Assembly (NCBI GenBank): GCA_963921355.3
Contig: OZ001190.1
Location: forward strand, 620,001-684,000
Origin: CAWUEZ02 sp963921355
GTDB lineage: Bacteria > Pseudomonadota > Alphaproteobacteria > Thalassobaculales > Thalassobaculaceae
Reading direction: 5' to 3'
Length of the DNA stretch: 64,000 nt
Shown here: in pieces, positions 53,381-63,321 of the stretch
Numbering within the stretch: position 1 is the first letter of the stretch
How the letters are laid out: every line of letters starts with the position of its first letter
Program-made: the position numbers and the translations under genes
The notes under the pieces: generated by a model
What the model saw: the letters and a program-made list of their open reading frames with translations, nothing else
What the model was told of the DNA's origin: nothing
Database searches by the model: none

Positions 53381-54481
53381 ATGACCACCTCCCCAGACCC
53401 CTCCTCAGACCCTTCCCTGGCCGACCCTCCGATCTTCGACGGCCACAACGACGTCCTGTTGCGGCTCTACAACAAACGCGCCCGCGACGCCGACGCCCAG
53501 TTTGTGGACGGTGACGGCGCCGGCCACCTCGATCTCCCGCGCATGCAGGCGGGGGGGTTCGGCGGCGGGTTCTTCGCCGTCTTCGTGCCCTCACCCAAAT
53601 CCGAACTCGGCGGCCTGACGGACGCCATGCAGGGCGAGTCCTACGACCTGCCGCTGCCCGATCCGGTCGATATCTCCGACGCGCTGCCGGTCGCCCTCGA
53701 GATGATGGGGTTGCTGTTCCAGATCGAAAAACGGTCCCAGGGGGCTCTCACGATCTGTCGGACCGCCGCCGAGATCAGGGACTGCATGGCGCGCGGCAGC
53801 GTCGCGGCGGTCCTGCACATCGAGGGCGCGGAAGCCATCGATTCCGAGTTCCGGTCGCTTGAAGTCCTTTACGCCGCCGGTCTGCGGTCGATCGGCCCGG
53901 TGTGGAGCCGGCACACCCTGTTCGCCCACGGCGTGCCGTTCCGGTTTCCGGCGGCGCCGGACACCGGCCCCGGCCTCACCGACCTTGGCCGCGAGTTGGT
54001 GCGACACTGCAACGCCCTTGGGGTGATGATCGACCTCTCACACCTCAACGAAGCCGGTTTCTGGGACGTCGCCAAGATCAGCGACGCCCCTCTGGTGGCC
54101 ACCCACTCGAATGCGCATGCGCTCTGCGCCAACAGCCGCAATCTGACCGATCGGCAACTGGCGGCCATTGGCGAGTCCGGCGGCATGGTCGGCATTAACC
54201 TGGCGACCTGCTTCCTGCGGGCCGACGGCCAGATGAACGCGCAGACCGGACTCGACGACGTGCTGAGCCATCTCGATCATCTGCTCGAGCATGTCGGCGA
54301 AGACGGTGTCGGCCTCGGATCGGACTTCGACGGCGCCATGATCCCCGGGGCGATCGGTGATGTCGCCGGCCTGCCGACCCTGCGTGAGGCCATGCGCAGC
54401 CACGGGGTCGACGACGGGCTGATGCGCAAGCTGGCCCACGAAAACTGGACCCGGGTGCTGGAGCGGACCTGGGGCGGCTGA
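53381..54481 (+). CDS. Membrane dipeptidase (M19 family)
   Basis: 366 aa renal dipeptidase-like zinc enzyme. Metal sites: FDGHNDVLLRLYN (HxD), VLHIEGAEAID (Glu), MIDLSHLNEAGFWDVA and APLVATHSNAHALC (His), and GLGSDFDGAMIPG (Asp). Cleaves dipeptides, including D-amino-acid ones. No signal peptide is seen, so cytoplasmic. Convergent with argG. Confidence 0.93.
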   Translation: MTTSPDPSSDPSLADPPIFDGHNDVLLRLYNKRARDADAQFVDGDGAGHLDLPRMQAGGFGGGFFAVFVPSPKSELGGLTDAMQGESYDLPLPDPVDISDALPVALEMMGLLFQIEKRSQGALTICRTAAEIRDCMARGSVAAVLHIEGAEAIDSEFRSLEVLYAAGLRSIGPVWSRHTLFAHGVPFRFPAAPDTGPGLTDLGRELVRHCNALGVMIDLSHLNEAGFWDVAKISDAPLVATHSNAHALCANSRNLTDRQLAAIGESGGMVGINLATCFLRADGQMNAQTGLDDVLSHLDHLLEHVGEDGVGLGSDFDGAMIPGAIGDVAGLPTLREAMRSHGVDDGLMRKLAHENWTRVLERTWGG

Positions 54482-54499
54482 GGCCGCCGTCCGCCAACC

Positions 54500-55720
54500 T
54501 TATCCCTGAAGCATCTTCTTCAGACGCAGCCGCAGGGCGTTCAGTTTGATGAACCCCTCGGCATCGGCGTGGTCGTAGTCCGCGACCGCGCTCTCCTCGA
54601 AGGTCACCCAATCGGCCGAGTACAGGCTGGATGCGGAATCCCGGCCGACGACGATGGTGTTGCCCTTGTAGAGCTTCAGGCGCACCCGACCGCTGACGTT
54701 CTGCTGGCTGTAGTCGATGGCGGTCTGCAGCATCTGACGTTCCGGCGAAAACCAGAACCCGTTGTAGATCAGGGTCGCATAGCGCGGCATCAGCTCGTCC
54801 TTGAGATGCGTCATGCCGCGGTCGAGGGTCACGCTTTCCATCGCCCGGTGGGCGACGTGCAGGATGGTGCCGCCCGGAGTCTCATAGAGACCCCGGTTCT
54901 TCATGCCGACGAACCGGTTCTCCACCAGATCGAGGCGCCCGATCCCGTGGTCATGGCCGAGTTGGTTGAGCCGTGTCAGCAGGGTTGCCGGCGACAGCGC
55001 TTCACCGTCGATCGAGACGGGGTCGCCGTTCTCGAAGCCGATCTCGACGACGGCCGGGATGTTGGAAGCCTCCTCCGGCGACAGCGTGCGGGACCAGATG
55101 TAGTCGCCGGGCTCCGCCCACGGATCCTCCAGCACCTTGCCCTCGCTGGACGCGTGTAGCAGGTTGGCATCGACCGAGAACGGAGCTTCTCCCCGCTTGT
55201 CCTTGGCGATCGGGATCTGATGCTTCTCGGCGAAGTCGATCAGGGCGGTCCGCGAGGTCAGGTCCCACTCCCGCCATGGCGCAATGATCTTGATATCGGG
55301 TTTCAGGGCGTAATAGCCGAGCTCGAACCGGACCTGATCGTTGCCTTTGCCCGTGGCGCCGTGGGCCACGGCGTCGGCACCGGTCTGTTCGGCGATCTCG
55401 ATCTGGCGCTTGGCGATCAGCGGCCGGGCGATCGACGTGCCCAGCAGGTACGTGCCCTCGTAGACCGTGTTGGCCCGGAACATCGGAAACACGAAGTCGC
55501 GCACGAATTCCTCGCGCAGGTCTTCGACGAAGATCTCCTTGACCCCCAGCATCCGGGCCTTCTCGCGCGCCGGCTCGAGATCCTCGCCCTGGCCCAAATC
55601 GGCGGTGAATGTCACCACCTCGCACTGATAGGTGTCCTGCAGCCAACGCAGGATGATCGAGGTGTCCAGTCCACCGGAATAGGCGAGAACGACTTTTTCG
55701 ATGGATGCGCTGTTGGCCAT
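54500..55720 (-). CDS. argG: Argininosuccinate synthase
   Basis: 406 aa from ATG 55720. PP-motif VLAYSGGLDTS for ATP, GQGEDLEPAREKA, AHGATGKGNDQVRFE and the long conserved C-terminal half with RGLYETPGGTIL. Condenses citrulline and aspartate in arginine synthesis. Length is the usual ~400-410. Followed (minus strand) by an 18-bp gap to the convergent dipeptidase. Confidence 0.97.
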   Translation of the reverse strand: MANSASIEKVVLAYSGGLDTSIILRWLQDTYQCEVVTFTADLGQGEDLEPAREKARMLGVKEIFVEDLREEFVRDFVFPMFRANTVYEGTYLLGTSIARPLIAKRQIEIAEQTGADAVAHGATGKGNDQVRFELGYYALKPDIKIIAPWREWDLTSRTALIDFAEKHQIPIAKDKRGEAPFSVDANLLHASSEGKVLEDPWAEPGDYIWSRTLSPEEASNIPAVVEIGFENGDPVSIDGEALSPATLLTRLNQLGHDHGIGRLDLVENRFVGMKNRGLYETPGGTILHVAHRAMESVTLDRGMTHLKDELMPRYATLIYNGFWFSPERQMLQTAIDYSQQNVSGRVRLKLYKGNTIVVGRDSASSLYSADWVTFEESAVADYDHADAEGFIKLNALRLRLKKMLQG

Positions 55721-55861
55721 GGAGCCCCCCGACAGGAATGGTCCGCCGGCGGGCGCCGGCGCGTCACGCAACGTCATGTCACGTCAAGGGCCGGGTTGTA
55801 TGGGAGGCGGCGGCCAACGGCAAGAGGGGGCGGCAAGAGGGGACGACAAGCGGACCGGCGG

Positions 55862-57865
55862 TCATTCCAGCGGCAGGACGACGGTAACGCAGGTTCCGGC
55901 GCCGAGCGCGCTGTCGATCGTCATGGTACCGCCATGCAACTCGACCAGAGCGTGGCTGAGCGGCAGGCCGAGTCCCGTGCCTTCGGCGCTGCGCTGGTCG
56001 CCGCTCTGCGTCTGTTCGAATGGATGCAGCAACCTCGGGATCTCTTCCGGGTCGATCCTGATCCCGCTGTCACGGACGCTGATGATGGCGGCGGCGCCCT
56101 CGATGCTGCAGTCCAGCTCGACGAATCCGCCGGCCGGGGTGAACTTGATGGCGTTGGTCAGCAGGTTGATCAGAACCTGCTTCACCGCCCGTGCGTCGAT
56201 GCTGATGCGAAGATCATCCGCCACCGAGTCGATGGTGAGCAACAGATCGGCCTCGTCGGCGCGCCCCCGCACCATTCGGGCGACGGATGCGATCACGCTG
56301 GCCAGCGACACGCTTTCCTTGGCCAGGCGGTACTTGCCGGCTTCGATCTTCGACATGTCCAGGATGTCGTTGATCAGGCTCAGCAGATGGCGACCGCTGG
56401 CATGGATGTCCTCGGCGTAGTCGCCATAGCGCGGGCTCCCGAGGGGTCCGAACGTCTCGCCCTTGATCATCTCGGAAAACCCGAGGATGGCGTTCAATGG
56501 CGTGCGGAGCTCGTGGCTCATATTGGCCAGGAAGCGTGACTTCGTGCGGTTTGCCGCTTCCGCCCGTTCCTTCTCCTGGGTGAGCTGCCGGGTGGCCTCC
56601 GCCAGATGATCGGCGTGCCGCTCGGCTTCCGCGCGCGCCGAGTCGAGCTCGCTGACCTGATCTTCGAGAGCCGCCTCCTTGATCTTGAGCGCCGTGATCG
56701 GCGATCCGGTCACAGCGATCCAGCCGTCGGGCATCCGGCGCTCGCGCACCACCGAGACGGTTCCGTCCGCATGCCAGCGTTCAAACTCGAAGGTTCCGGA
56801 CCCCGACTGATGGAAAGCGATGCGGTCGACCGGCTCGATCGGCCTGCCATCCCGCGTGGTCATGGCGATCGTACTCTTGGAGATCCGGGCAGCGGCCTCG
56901 CTGAAGGTCATTCCCGGGCGGATCGCGTTCGCGCCGACCGCTTCGGCGTAGCGCGAGTTCCAGATGACCAGGCGGTCGTCGCGGTCGTAGAGGGCCAGGG
57001 CCTGGTCGATCGATTCAATGGCGCGGAACAGAAGCTGGCGTTGATCCGCGGGCCCAGTGCTTTCGGTCGCACGGCAGACGACACCGCCCGCCGCGGTGCG
57101 CCGTTCGCTGACCCGGAAAGTCCGACCGCCGAGCCCCGGGAATTCGACCGGCGCGCCACTCGCCCGCTGGTGGCTGTCGAGCCGCAGTTCCAGGAGGACC
57201 TCCGCGGCCTTCGCGGGCACGTCCTTCCAGCAGCCACTGGTGCGCATTTCCGTGACGAGGTCTTCAAAACGCCGGCCCAGCAGATCGTCCTGCGGCTTCA
57301 GACCGGACATCTCAGCCCAGGAGTCGTTGCAGAGAACCAGGCGGTCCTCGGCATCGAACAGGGCGACCGGATCCGGATCGGCACCGTGCAGATCGACCAA
57401 TTGCTGTTCGGCAATTTCGGCCCGCTCCTGCCAGTCGGCAGCCCGTGTCGAGGCCCCGACCTCCGCGGTCACCTCCGCAAACAGGACGATGACGCCCCGG
57501 CCGGAACGGGTGAGGCGGGCTCGGGATACCGAGCCATCACTGCGTCCGGTCATTCGATCGACCGAGCCGTCGACGGTTTCGCCGGACAGAGCACGGGCCA
57601 GGGCGGCTTTGGGATCGCCACCGGTCCAGCGGGCCAGGACGGGCAGGAAACTGCGATGCAGGATGTCAGCCTGCGACACCATCAGGAGGCGGCAGGCGCC
57701 GGGCGTGGCATCGAGACAAATCGCATCGGCGACTCGGCCGTCATTCCCGCGCCGAATATCGAGTGCGACGGCACCGAGCATGGTGGCGTCCACAAGCGCG
57801 GCAATGGCGCCGAGGTCCGGCGGCGACGCATCGCTCGGATCGATACTCACTGACGTGGCGGACAC
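55862..57865 (-). CDS. PAS sensor histidine kinase, tandem copy A
   Basis: 667 aa from a GTG. Soluble; no TM segment. Several PAS-like domains across residues ~1-420 (for example VALFDAEDRLVLCNDSWAEM and QALALYDRDDRLVIWNSRYA), then a coiled coil, HisKA FLANMSHELRTPLNAILGFSEM and HATPase_c LLTNAIKFTPAGG, GTGLGLPLSHALVELHGG. The N box and G boxes are intact. No response regulator nearby. Confidence 0.92.
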   Translation of the reverse strand: MSATSVSIDPSDASPPDLGAIAALVDATMLGAVALDIRRGNDGRVADAICLDATPGACRLLMVSQADILHRSFLPVLARWTGGDPKAALARALSGETVDGSVDRMTGRSDGSVSRARLTRSGRGVIVLFAEVTAEVGASTRAADWQERAEIAEQQLVDLHGADPDPVALFDAEDRLVLCNDSWAEMSGLKPQDDLLGRRFEDLVTEMRTSGCWKDVPAKAAEVLLELRLDSHQRASGAPVEFPGLGGRTFRVSERRTAAGGVVCRATESTGPADQRQLLFRAIESIDQALALYDRDDRLVIWNSRYAEAVGANAIRPGMTFSEAAARISKSTIAMTTRDGRPIEPVDRIAFHQSGSGTFEFERWHADGTVSVVRERRMPDGWIAVTGSPITALKIKEAALEDQVSELDSARAEAERHADHLAEATRQLTQEKERAEAANRTKSRFLANMSHELRTPLNAILGFSEMIKGETFGPLGSPRYGDYAEDIHASGRHLLSLINDILDMSKIEAGKYRLAKESVSLASVIASVARMVRGRADEADLLLTIDSVADDLRISIDARAVKQVLINLLTNAIKFTPAGGFVELDCSIEGAAAIISVRDSGIRIDPEEIPRLLHPFEQTQSGDQRSAEGTGLGLPLSHALVELHGGTMTIDSALGAGTCVTVVLPLE

Positions 57866-57935
57866 GCCGACCTAATTCGCCTTTGGACATCCGTGCGTCG
57901 TAGTGTTGTCGGTATTGGTTAACGATACGTAAATC

Positions 57936-59954
57936 TCACGGTTTAGGCGAATCGCTGTCCCGAACATGTTTCGGGAGAATAACGGAAACGGACGTTCCGA
58001 CGCCGACCGTGCTGTCGATTGTCAGGCTGCCCTGATGGGCTTCGACCAGTGCCTTCGACAGCGACAGACCAAGCCCGGTGCCTTCCTGTCCGCGCTGGCT
58101 GGTGTTCGCCAGTTGCTCGAAAGGCTCGAGCAGGCGGTCGCGCTCCTCTGCGGGGATGCCGATACCCGTATCGACAACCCGGAACTCGACATCCTCGGCG
58201 AGATCACGGACCACCAAAGACACGGTTCCACCCGCATGGGTGAACCGAATCGCGTTCGCCAACAGGTTGATGAGGACCTGTTTGACGGCGCGGCGATCGA
58301 TATCGGCGACGAAGTCTTCCGCCGGCAGGTCCACGCGCAGGATAAGCTTCGCCTCCTCGGCACGGCCCTGGATCATCCGGCGCACGTCTCGAACAAGGCT
58401 CGCCATGGTTTCCCGCTGACGATTCGGCTGATACTTGCCCGCCTCGATCTTCGACATGTCCAGCACATCGTTGATCAGGCTCAGCAGGTGAAAGCCGCTG
58501 GTGTAGATGTCGTCGGCATACTCGCGATAGCGCGCCTGGCCAAGCGGCCCGAACGCCTCGTTCTTGAGAATCTCCGAGAACCCGATGATGGCGTTCAGCG
58601 GAGTCCTGAGCTCATGGCTCATGTTGGCCAGAAACTGCGACTTGCTGCGGCTCGCGGTCTCGGCCCGTTCCTTCTCCTCACGCAACAGCCGCGTCATCGA
58701 CGTGGCGCGGTCGGCATGGTGCTCGGCCTCGCGCCGGGCCCGGGCCAGATCGTCGACCCGACACTCGAGCGCCAACTGGTGGCCCTTCAGCTCGGTGATG
58801 TCGTGGCCGATGATGACACGTCCGCCCTCCTGGGTCTGACGCTCGTAAATATGAAAAGTGCGGCCATTGGCGGCGACCGCCTCCAACTCGAAGCGGTCGG
58901 TTGCCGTGCTGTCGCGCAGGCCCCATTCCGCCGGATCCATCGGGACGCCGGAGACGGTGGTCAACCGAATGCAGCTGTCACCAATCGCGCGTGCAACCTG
59001 TTCATAGACAAGGCCTTCGCGCATCGCCTGGTCGCGGGCCAGCACCACCAGTTTGCGGTTCCAGGCGACCAACCGGTCGTCGCGGTCGAACAGGGCGAAG
59101 ACCTGGTCGATCGCCTCGACGGCCTCGTCCATCATCTGGCGGTGACGTTCCAGTTCGGTGACATCTATGCCGCCGCCGACACGCTCGCCAGCGTCGGTCC
59201 AGCGTGTGTAGCCAAGCAGGATCCGGCCGTCGACAAGCGGCACCAGCATGGGATCGGAGGACTGGTGGTCCCGCAGTTGACGCCACTGATCCATATACGC
59301 CTGGGCGGTCTCGAACCCGGCGGCCCGGAAGTCGATCCGGCCAATTCGGCGCGCCAGCAGATCCTCATAGGTGCAGCCCACCACCTCTTCCATGCTGTTG
59401 AAACCCATGGCCGAAAGCCACGCGTCATTGGCCATCACCAGCCGGTCATCACGGTCATGCAGAAAGAAATACAGGGGGACGGTATCGAGGATTGACGCGG
59501 TCCGAGACTCGGCCTGAGCCGCGCGCGCTTCCAAGGCTTCGATCCGGTGCGCGTCGCGCGTCGCGCTCTGTCCGCACGTCATATACCAAATGGCCGCGTC
59601 CTCGAACGGGACGATGCGCGCCGCAACCAGTTCGTCGGCGGCATTCTCGTGCGGCAGGGCAAACCTGGCCGTGCGCTCGGCACCGCTCAGCAAGCTCTCC
59701 CGGGTCGCCGCCAGCAGAGGGGCCGCCTCGGCGACCAGGGCCTCTGCGGCCAGGCGCCCGACGGGATCCGTACCGGGAGTGATCAAGAGGTCGCGGGCCG
59801 CCCCATTGGCGGCAACGCAGACCAGTTCGTTGTTCTCGGGGCGCAGGACCAGGACCGGCTGTTCCAGCGGCGCAATCAACGCGCCGAGCGAGACGCCTTC
59901 CAGGCTGGAACGCTGTTCTGCATCCGGCCAATCCTTCGTCCTGATGTGCGTCAT
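57936..59954 (-). CDS. PAS sensor histidine kinase, tandem copy B
   Basis: 672 aa from ATG 59954. Same architecture and similar wording to copy A: two PAS blocks (YFFLHDRDDRLVMANDAWLS; QVFALFDRDDRLVAWNRKLV), coiled coil, HisKA FLANMSHELRTPLNAIIGFSEI, HATPase_c LLANAIRFTHAGG and GTGLGLSLSKALVEAHQG. Clearly a duplication of A with 70 bp between them. Cytoplasmic. Confidence 0.92.
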   Translation of the reverse strand: MTHIRTKDWPDAEQRSSLEGVSLGALIAPLEQPVLVLRPENNELVCVAANGAARDLLITPGTDPVGRLAAEALVAEAAPLLAATRESLLSGAERTARFALPHENAADELVAARIVPFEDAAIWYMTCGQSATRDAHRIEALEARAAQAESRTASILDTVPLYFFLHDRDDRLVMANDAWLSAMGFNSMEEVVGCTYEDLLARRIGRIDFRAAGFETAQAYMDQWRQLRDHQSSDPMLVPLVDGRILLGYTRWTDAGERVGGGIDVTELERHRQMMDEAVEAIDQVFALFDRDDRLVAWNRKLVVLARDQAMREGLVYEQVARAIGDSCIRLTTVSGVPMDPAEWGLRDSTATDRFELEAVAANGRTFHIYERQTQEGGRVIIGHDITELKGHQLALECRVDDLARARREAEHHADRATSMTRLLREEKERAETASRSKSQFLANMSHELRTPLNAIIGFSEILKNEAFGPLGQARYREYADDIYTSGFHLLSLINDVLDMSKIEAGKYQPNRQRETMASLVRDVRRMIQGRAEEAKLILRVDLPAEDFVADIDRRAVKQVLINLLANAIRFTHAGGTVSLVVRDLAEDVEFRVVDTGIGIPAEERDRLLEPFEQLANTSQRGQEGTGLGLSLSKALVEAHQGSLTIDSTVGVGTSVSVILPKHVRDSDSPKP

Positions 59955-60041
59955 TGAACCCGCCTGTCCGCTCTCGGCATGACAGTGGCACCGGCGCATC
60001 TAACAATCAGTTAACGGGCGGCGCCAAAGAGGCTCCAGGCA

Positions 60042-62567
60042 CTATTCGTTGCGGAGCATCGGGGCGGGCCGTTGGCCAAGGGCCTGCCAGGTTTCCACGA
60101 AGCCAAGGACGATCGTGATGGTCATCGCCAGCGCCGCCGTGGTCGCGAGCGTGATCGGCGGCAGCACGAAGTCACCCCGCATCACCTCGATCACGACCGC
60201 CGAGGCGGCGATCGAGCCGATCAGCGAAGCGATCACAGCGGTCGCCAGCCCGAGCAAACCGTACTCCAGGACATATGCCTTCACGATCCGCCAGCGGGTC
60301 GCCCCGAGGACCTTGAGGACGACAGCGTCGCGGACCCGGCGTGCGTGACCGGCCGCCACCGCGCCGGCCAGGACCAGTGTTCCCGCGATCAGGGTCACGG
60401 CGGCGGTGGCCCTCACCGCCACGGAGACGGCCGTCAGAATGCGGTTCGCGGCGTCGAGGGCGTCCCGGACACGAATTGCGGTCACGTTGGCGAAGGCATC
60501 GGTCACGGCTCGCTGCACGACGGCTTCGGCGTCCGGATCGTCGACGTGAACGGTCGCGATGATGCTGTGCGGGGCCGCCTCGAGGGTGCCGGGCGCGAAC
60601 ACGAACGTGAAGTTCATGCCGAGCGACCCCCAGTCGATCTTGCGAAGATTGCCGATCGTCACGGTGATCGGGCGACCTAGGATGTTCAGGGTGATGGTAT
60701 CGCCGATATCCACCCCGAGACCGGCCGCCAGGTTCTCATCGAACGACACCAGCGGCGGACCGGAGTAATCCCTAGCCCACCAGGTGCCGGCCACGACTTC
60801 GCTGTTCGGTGGCGGGGTCGCCGAGTAGGTCAGCCCGCGATCGCCGCGCAGGGCCCAGGCGGAACCGGGGTCGACGACCGCCTGGTCGGCCGGGACGCCG
60901 TTCAGATGGGTGATTCGACCGCGCACCATCGGCGTCGTCTGGACATCGCCGACGCCGTCGATCGTGGCCAGGATGTCGCGGAACGCGTCGTGCTGGTGGG
61001 GCTGAATGTCGATGAAGAAATAGGCCGGCGCCGCTTCTGGAATGCGTTCTCCGACCTGGCGCGAGAGATTGGCCTGGATCAGGGCGATCGTCATCAGGAC
61101 GGTCAGGCCGAGCCCGAGGGCCAGCACGATGCCCGGTGTCGGTGCGCCGGGGCGATGCAGATTGGCGAGCGCGATGCGAAGCTCCGGGTCGCGCGGCCGA
61201 CCGGCCCGGCGGGCCGCCGCCATGATCAGCCAGGACGCCCCCAGGAACAGCAGGACGGCGCCGGCCGAACCGACGATGAACCAGGCCGCCAGCATGCGGT
61301 CCGTCGCGGTGAAGATGGCGAGGGCGCAGAGCACCGATACCGCCACAGCCAGAGCGATCAGATAGGCCAGTCGGGGCCGACCGGCGAGCGGCGTGACGGC
61401 GGCACGGAACAATTGAGCGGCCTTGATGTCACCGGCTCTGCCCAACGACCAGAGAGAGAATGCGAGCGCCGTCAACAGGCCGAACACCGCCGCCAGCGCC
61501 AGTGGGCCGGGATAGACCGCGACCGGGACCGTGAACGGAAGCAATGGTGCGGCGAACTTGGCGGCCAGAACCGGCCCGAGGGCCCCGATGACCAGTCCGA
61601 TCGCCGTGCCGACGGCAGCCAAGATCATCACCACGGCGAGATAGGTCCGGAAGACCAGACCGCTCGGGGCCCCGAGACATTTCAGGGTGGCCACCGTCTC
61701 GGTCTTACCGTCCAGATAGCTGCGCACGGCCATGGCGACACCGACGCCGCCGACCAGCAGCGCGGTCAGGCCGACCAGGGTCAGGAACAGGGTGACCCGG
61801 TCCACGAACGTGTCGTAGCCCGGTGTCGCGTTCTCCAGCGAACTGATACGCCAGCCGGCGTCCGGAAACCGCTGCGCGATGTCGGCCAGCCAGGCCTGGC
61901 GGTTGATCCCCGGGTTCAGAACGACCCGATAGAAGTGGCGGATCAGCGAGCCAACCTGAACCAGCCCTGTCTCCGGCAGGGCGGCATCGGCGACCATCAG
62001 ACGCGGGCCGAAGCTGGCGAAGTTGACCAGACGGTCGGGTGCATGGGTGATCAGGGCGCGCAGCTCCAGGGTCGCATCCCCAAGGCGCAACGGATCACCG
62101 ACTGACAGACCGAGCCGGCGGGCCAGACTCTCTTCCGCTACCGCCCCAAACCGGCCGTCACGGTTGGCAAGGGCCGCTTCCAGGTCGAGATCGCGATCGA
62201 GGATGACCTCGCCGACCAGGGGATAGGCGTCGTCGACACCCTTGAGCTCGACCAGCGACCGTTTCTCACCGTCGACGGTTCGCGCCATCGCGCGCATCGA
62301 GACGATCGACGACAGTTCACCCGATGACTCGAAGTGCTCGATTTGCGCCGGCTGCGCCGGCCGATGCACGATTCGAAAAGCGGCGTCGCCGCCCAACAGG
62401 CGCCGCGCATCGCCTTCCAGTCCCAACAGCATGGCCGACGATACGGAACCCACGGCCGCGATGGCCGCCACGCCGAGCGCGAGACAGGCGAGGAAGATGC
62501 GGAACCCCTTCAACCCGGTTCGGAGTTCGCGGCGGGCCAGGCGAAGAGCCAGAGGGCCGGTGCGCAT
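60042..62567 (-). CDS. FtsX-like ABC transporter permease (YbbP type)
   Basis: 841 aa. N-terminal TM (IFLACLALGVAAIAAVGS) followed by a large periplasmic MacB-PCD-like domain, then two FtsX modules of 3-4 TM each near residues 255-430 and 720-830, with more TM in between. RRELRTGLKGFRIF at the start is typical of YbbP-like permeases. Substrate unknown; such systems are linked to lipoprotein or envelope traffic. The ATPase gene ends 3 bp upstream. Confidence 0.92.
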   Translation of the reverse strand: MRTGPLALRLARRELRTGLKGFRIFLACLALGVAAIAAVGSVSSAMLLGLEGDARRLLGGDAAFRIVHRPAQPAQIEHFESSGELSSIVSMRAMARTVDGEKRSLVELKGVDDAYPLVGEVILDRDLDLEAALANRDGRFGAVAEESLARRLGLSVGDPLRLGDATLELRALITHAPDRLVNFASFGPRLMVADAALPETGLVQVGSLIRHFYRVVLNPGINRQAWLADIAQRFPDAGWRISSLENATPGYDTFVDRVTLFLTLVGLTALLVGGVGVAMAVRSYLDGKTETVATLKCLGAPSGLVFRTYLAVVMILAAVGTAIGLVIGALGPVLAAKFAAPLLPFTVPVAVYPGPLALAAVFGLLTALAFSLWSLGRAGDIKAAQLFRAAVTPLAGRPRLAYLIALAVAVSVLCALAIFTATDRMLAAWFIVGSAGAVLLFLGASWLIMAAARRAGRPRDPELRIALANLHRPGAPTPGIVLALGLGLTVLMTIALIQANLSRQVGERIPEAAPAYFFIDIQPHQHDAFRDILATIDGVGDVQTTPMVRGRITHLNGVPADQAVVDPGSAWALRGDRGLTYSATPPPNSEVVAGTWWARDYSGPPLVSFDENLAAGLGVDIGDTITLNILGRPITVTIGNLRKIDWGSLGMNFTFVFAPGTLEAAPHSIIATVHVDDPDAEAVVQRAVTDAFANVTAIRVRDALDAANRILTAVSVAVRATAAVTLIAGTLVLAGAVAAGHARRVRDAVVLKVLGATRWRIVKAYVLEYGLLGLATAVIASLIGSIAASAVVIEVMRGDFVLPPITLATTAALAMTITIVLGFVETWQALGQRPAPMLRNE

Positions 62568-62570
62568 GGG

Positions 62571-63320
62571 CTACTCCGCCGCCTGATCGGCGGTCGGGCG
62601 GGTCCGGGTATCGTCGACAATGCAGCCGTCGGCGATGCTCACGATCCGATCGCAACGACCGGCAAGACCCATATCATGGGTGATCAGCAGCAGAGTGGTT
62701 CCTTCGTCGCGTGCCAGGCCGAACAGGAGCTCGATGATCTGCTCGCCGGTCTTGCCGTCGAGGTTCTCCGTCGGCTCGTCCGCCAGCAGCAGCTTGGGCT
62801 TGGCCACGAAGGCACGGGCGATGGCGACCCTTTGCTGTTCGCCGCCGGACATCTGTTCGGGATAGTGATCGAGCCGGTGGTCCAGGCCGACCCGCTCCAA
62901 CGCCTCGGCGGCAGCCTCAAAGGCGCCTCGGTACCCGGCCAGTTCGAGCGGAACAGCTACGTTCTCAAGCGCCGACATGGTCGGCACCAGACGGAAGGCC
63001 TGGAACACGATGCCGACCGCATCGCGCCGAAAGCGGGCGAGCGAGTCCTCGTCCAGACCGACCAGATCCCGGCCGGCCACAGTAACGCCGCCGGTGCTTG
63101 GGTTCTCCAGGCCGGCGGTGACCATCATCAGCGTCGACTTCCCGGCTCCCGAAGGACCGACCAGCCCGACCGTCTCGCCGGCGGCAACCGACAGATCAAT
63201 TCCACGCAGGACATTGACCTCGCCCGCCGCGCTTCTCAGGTTCAGGGTCACATCGGAAAGACGCACCATTGCGTCGGTGCCGCCCGGCCGGACCGACGGA
63301 TCAACTGAGAGCGAGGACAT
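62571..63320 (-). CDS. ABC transporter ATP-binding protein (YbbA/LolD-like)
   Basis: 249 aa from ATG 63320 with GGAAGG upstream. Walker A GPSGAGKSTLMM, Q loop, signature MSGGEQQRVAIARA, Walker B LLLADEPTENLD, H loop LLITHD. Pairs with the adjacent FtsX-type permease. The next start on the other strand lies 1 bp away. Confidence 0.95.
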   Translation of the reverse strand: MSSLSVDPSVRPGGTDAMVRLSDVTLNLRSAAGEVNVLRGIDLSVAAGETVGLVGPSGAGKSTLMMVTAGLENPSTGGVTVAGRDLVGLDEDSLARFRRDAVGIVFQAFRLVPTMSALENVAVPLELAGYRGAFEAAAEALERVGLDHRLDHYPEQMSGGEQQRVAIARAFVAKPKLLLADEPTENLDGKTGEQIIELLFGLARDEGTTLLLITHDMGLAGRCDRIVSIADGCIVDDTRTRPTADQAAE

Positions 63321-63321
63321 C

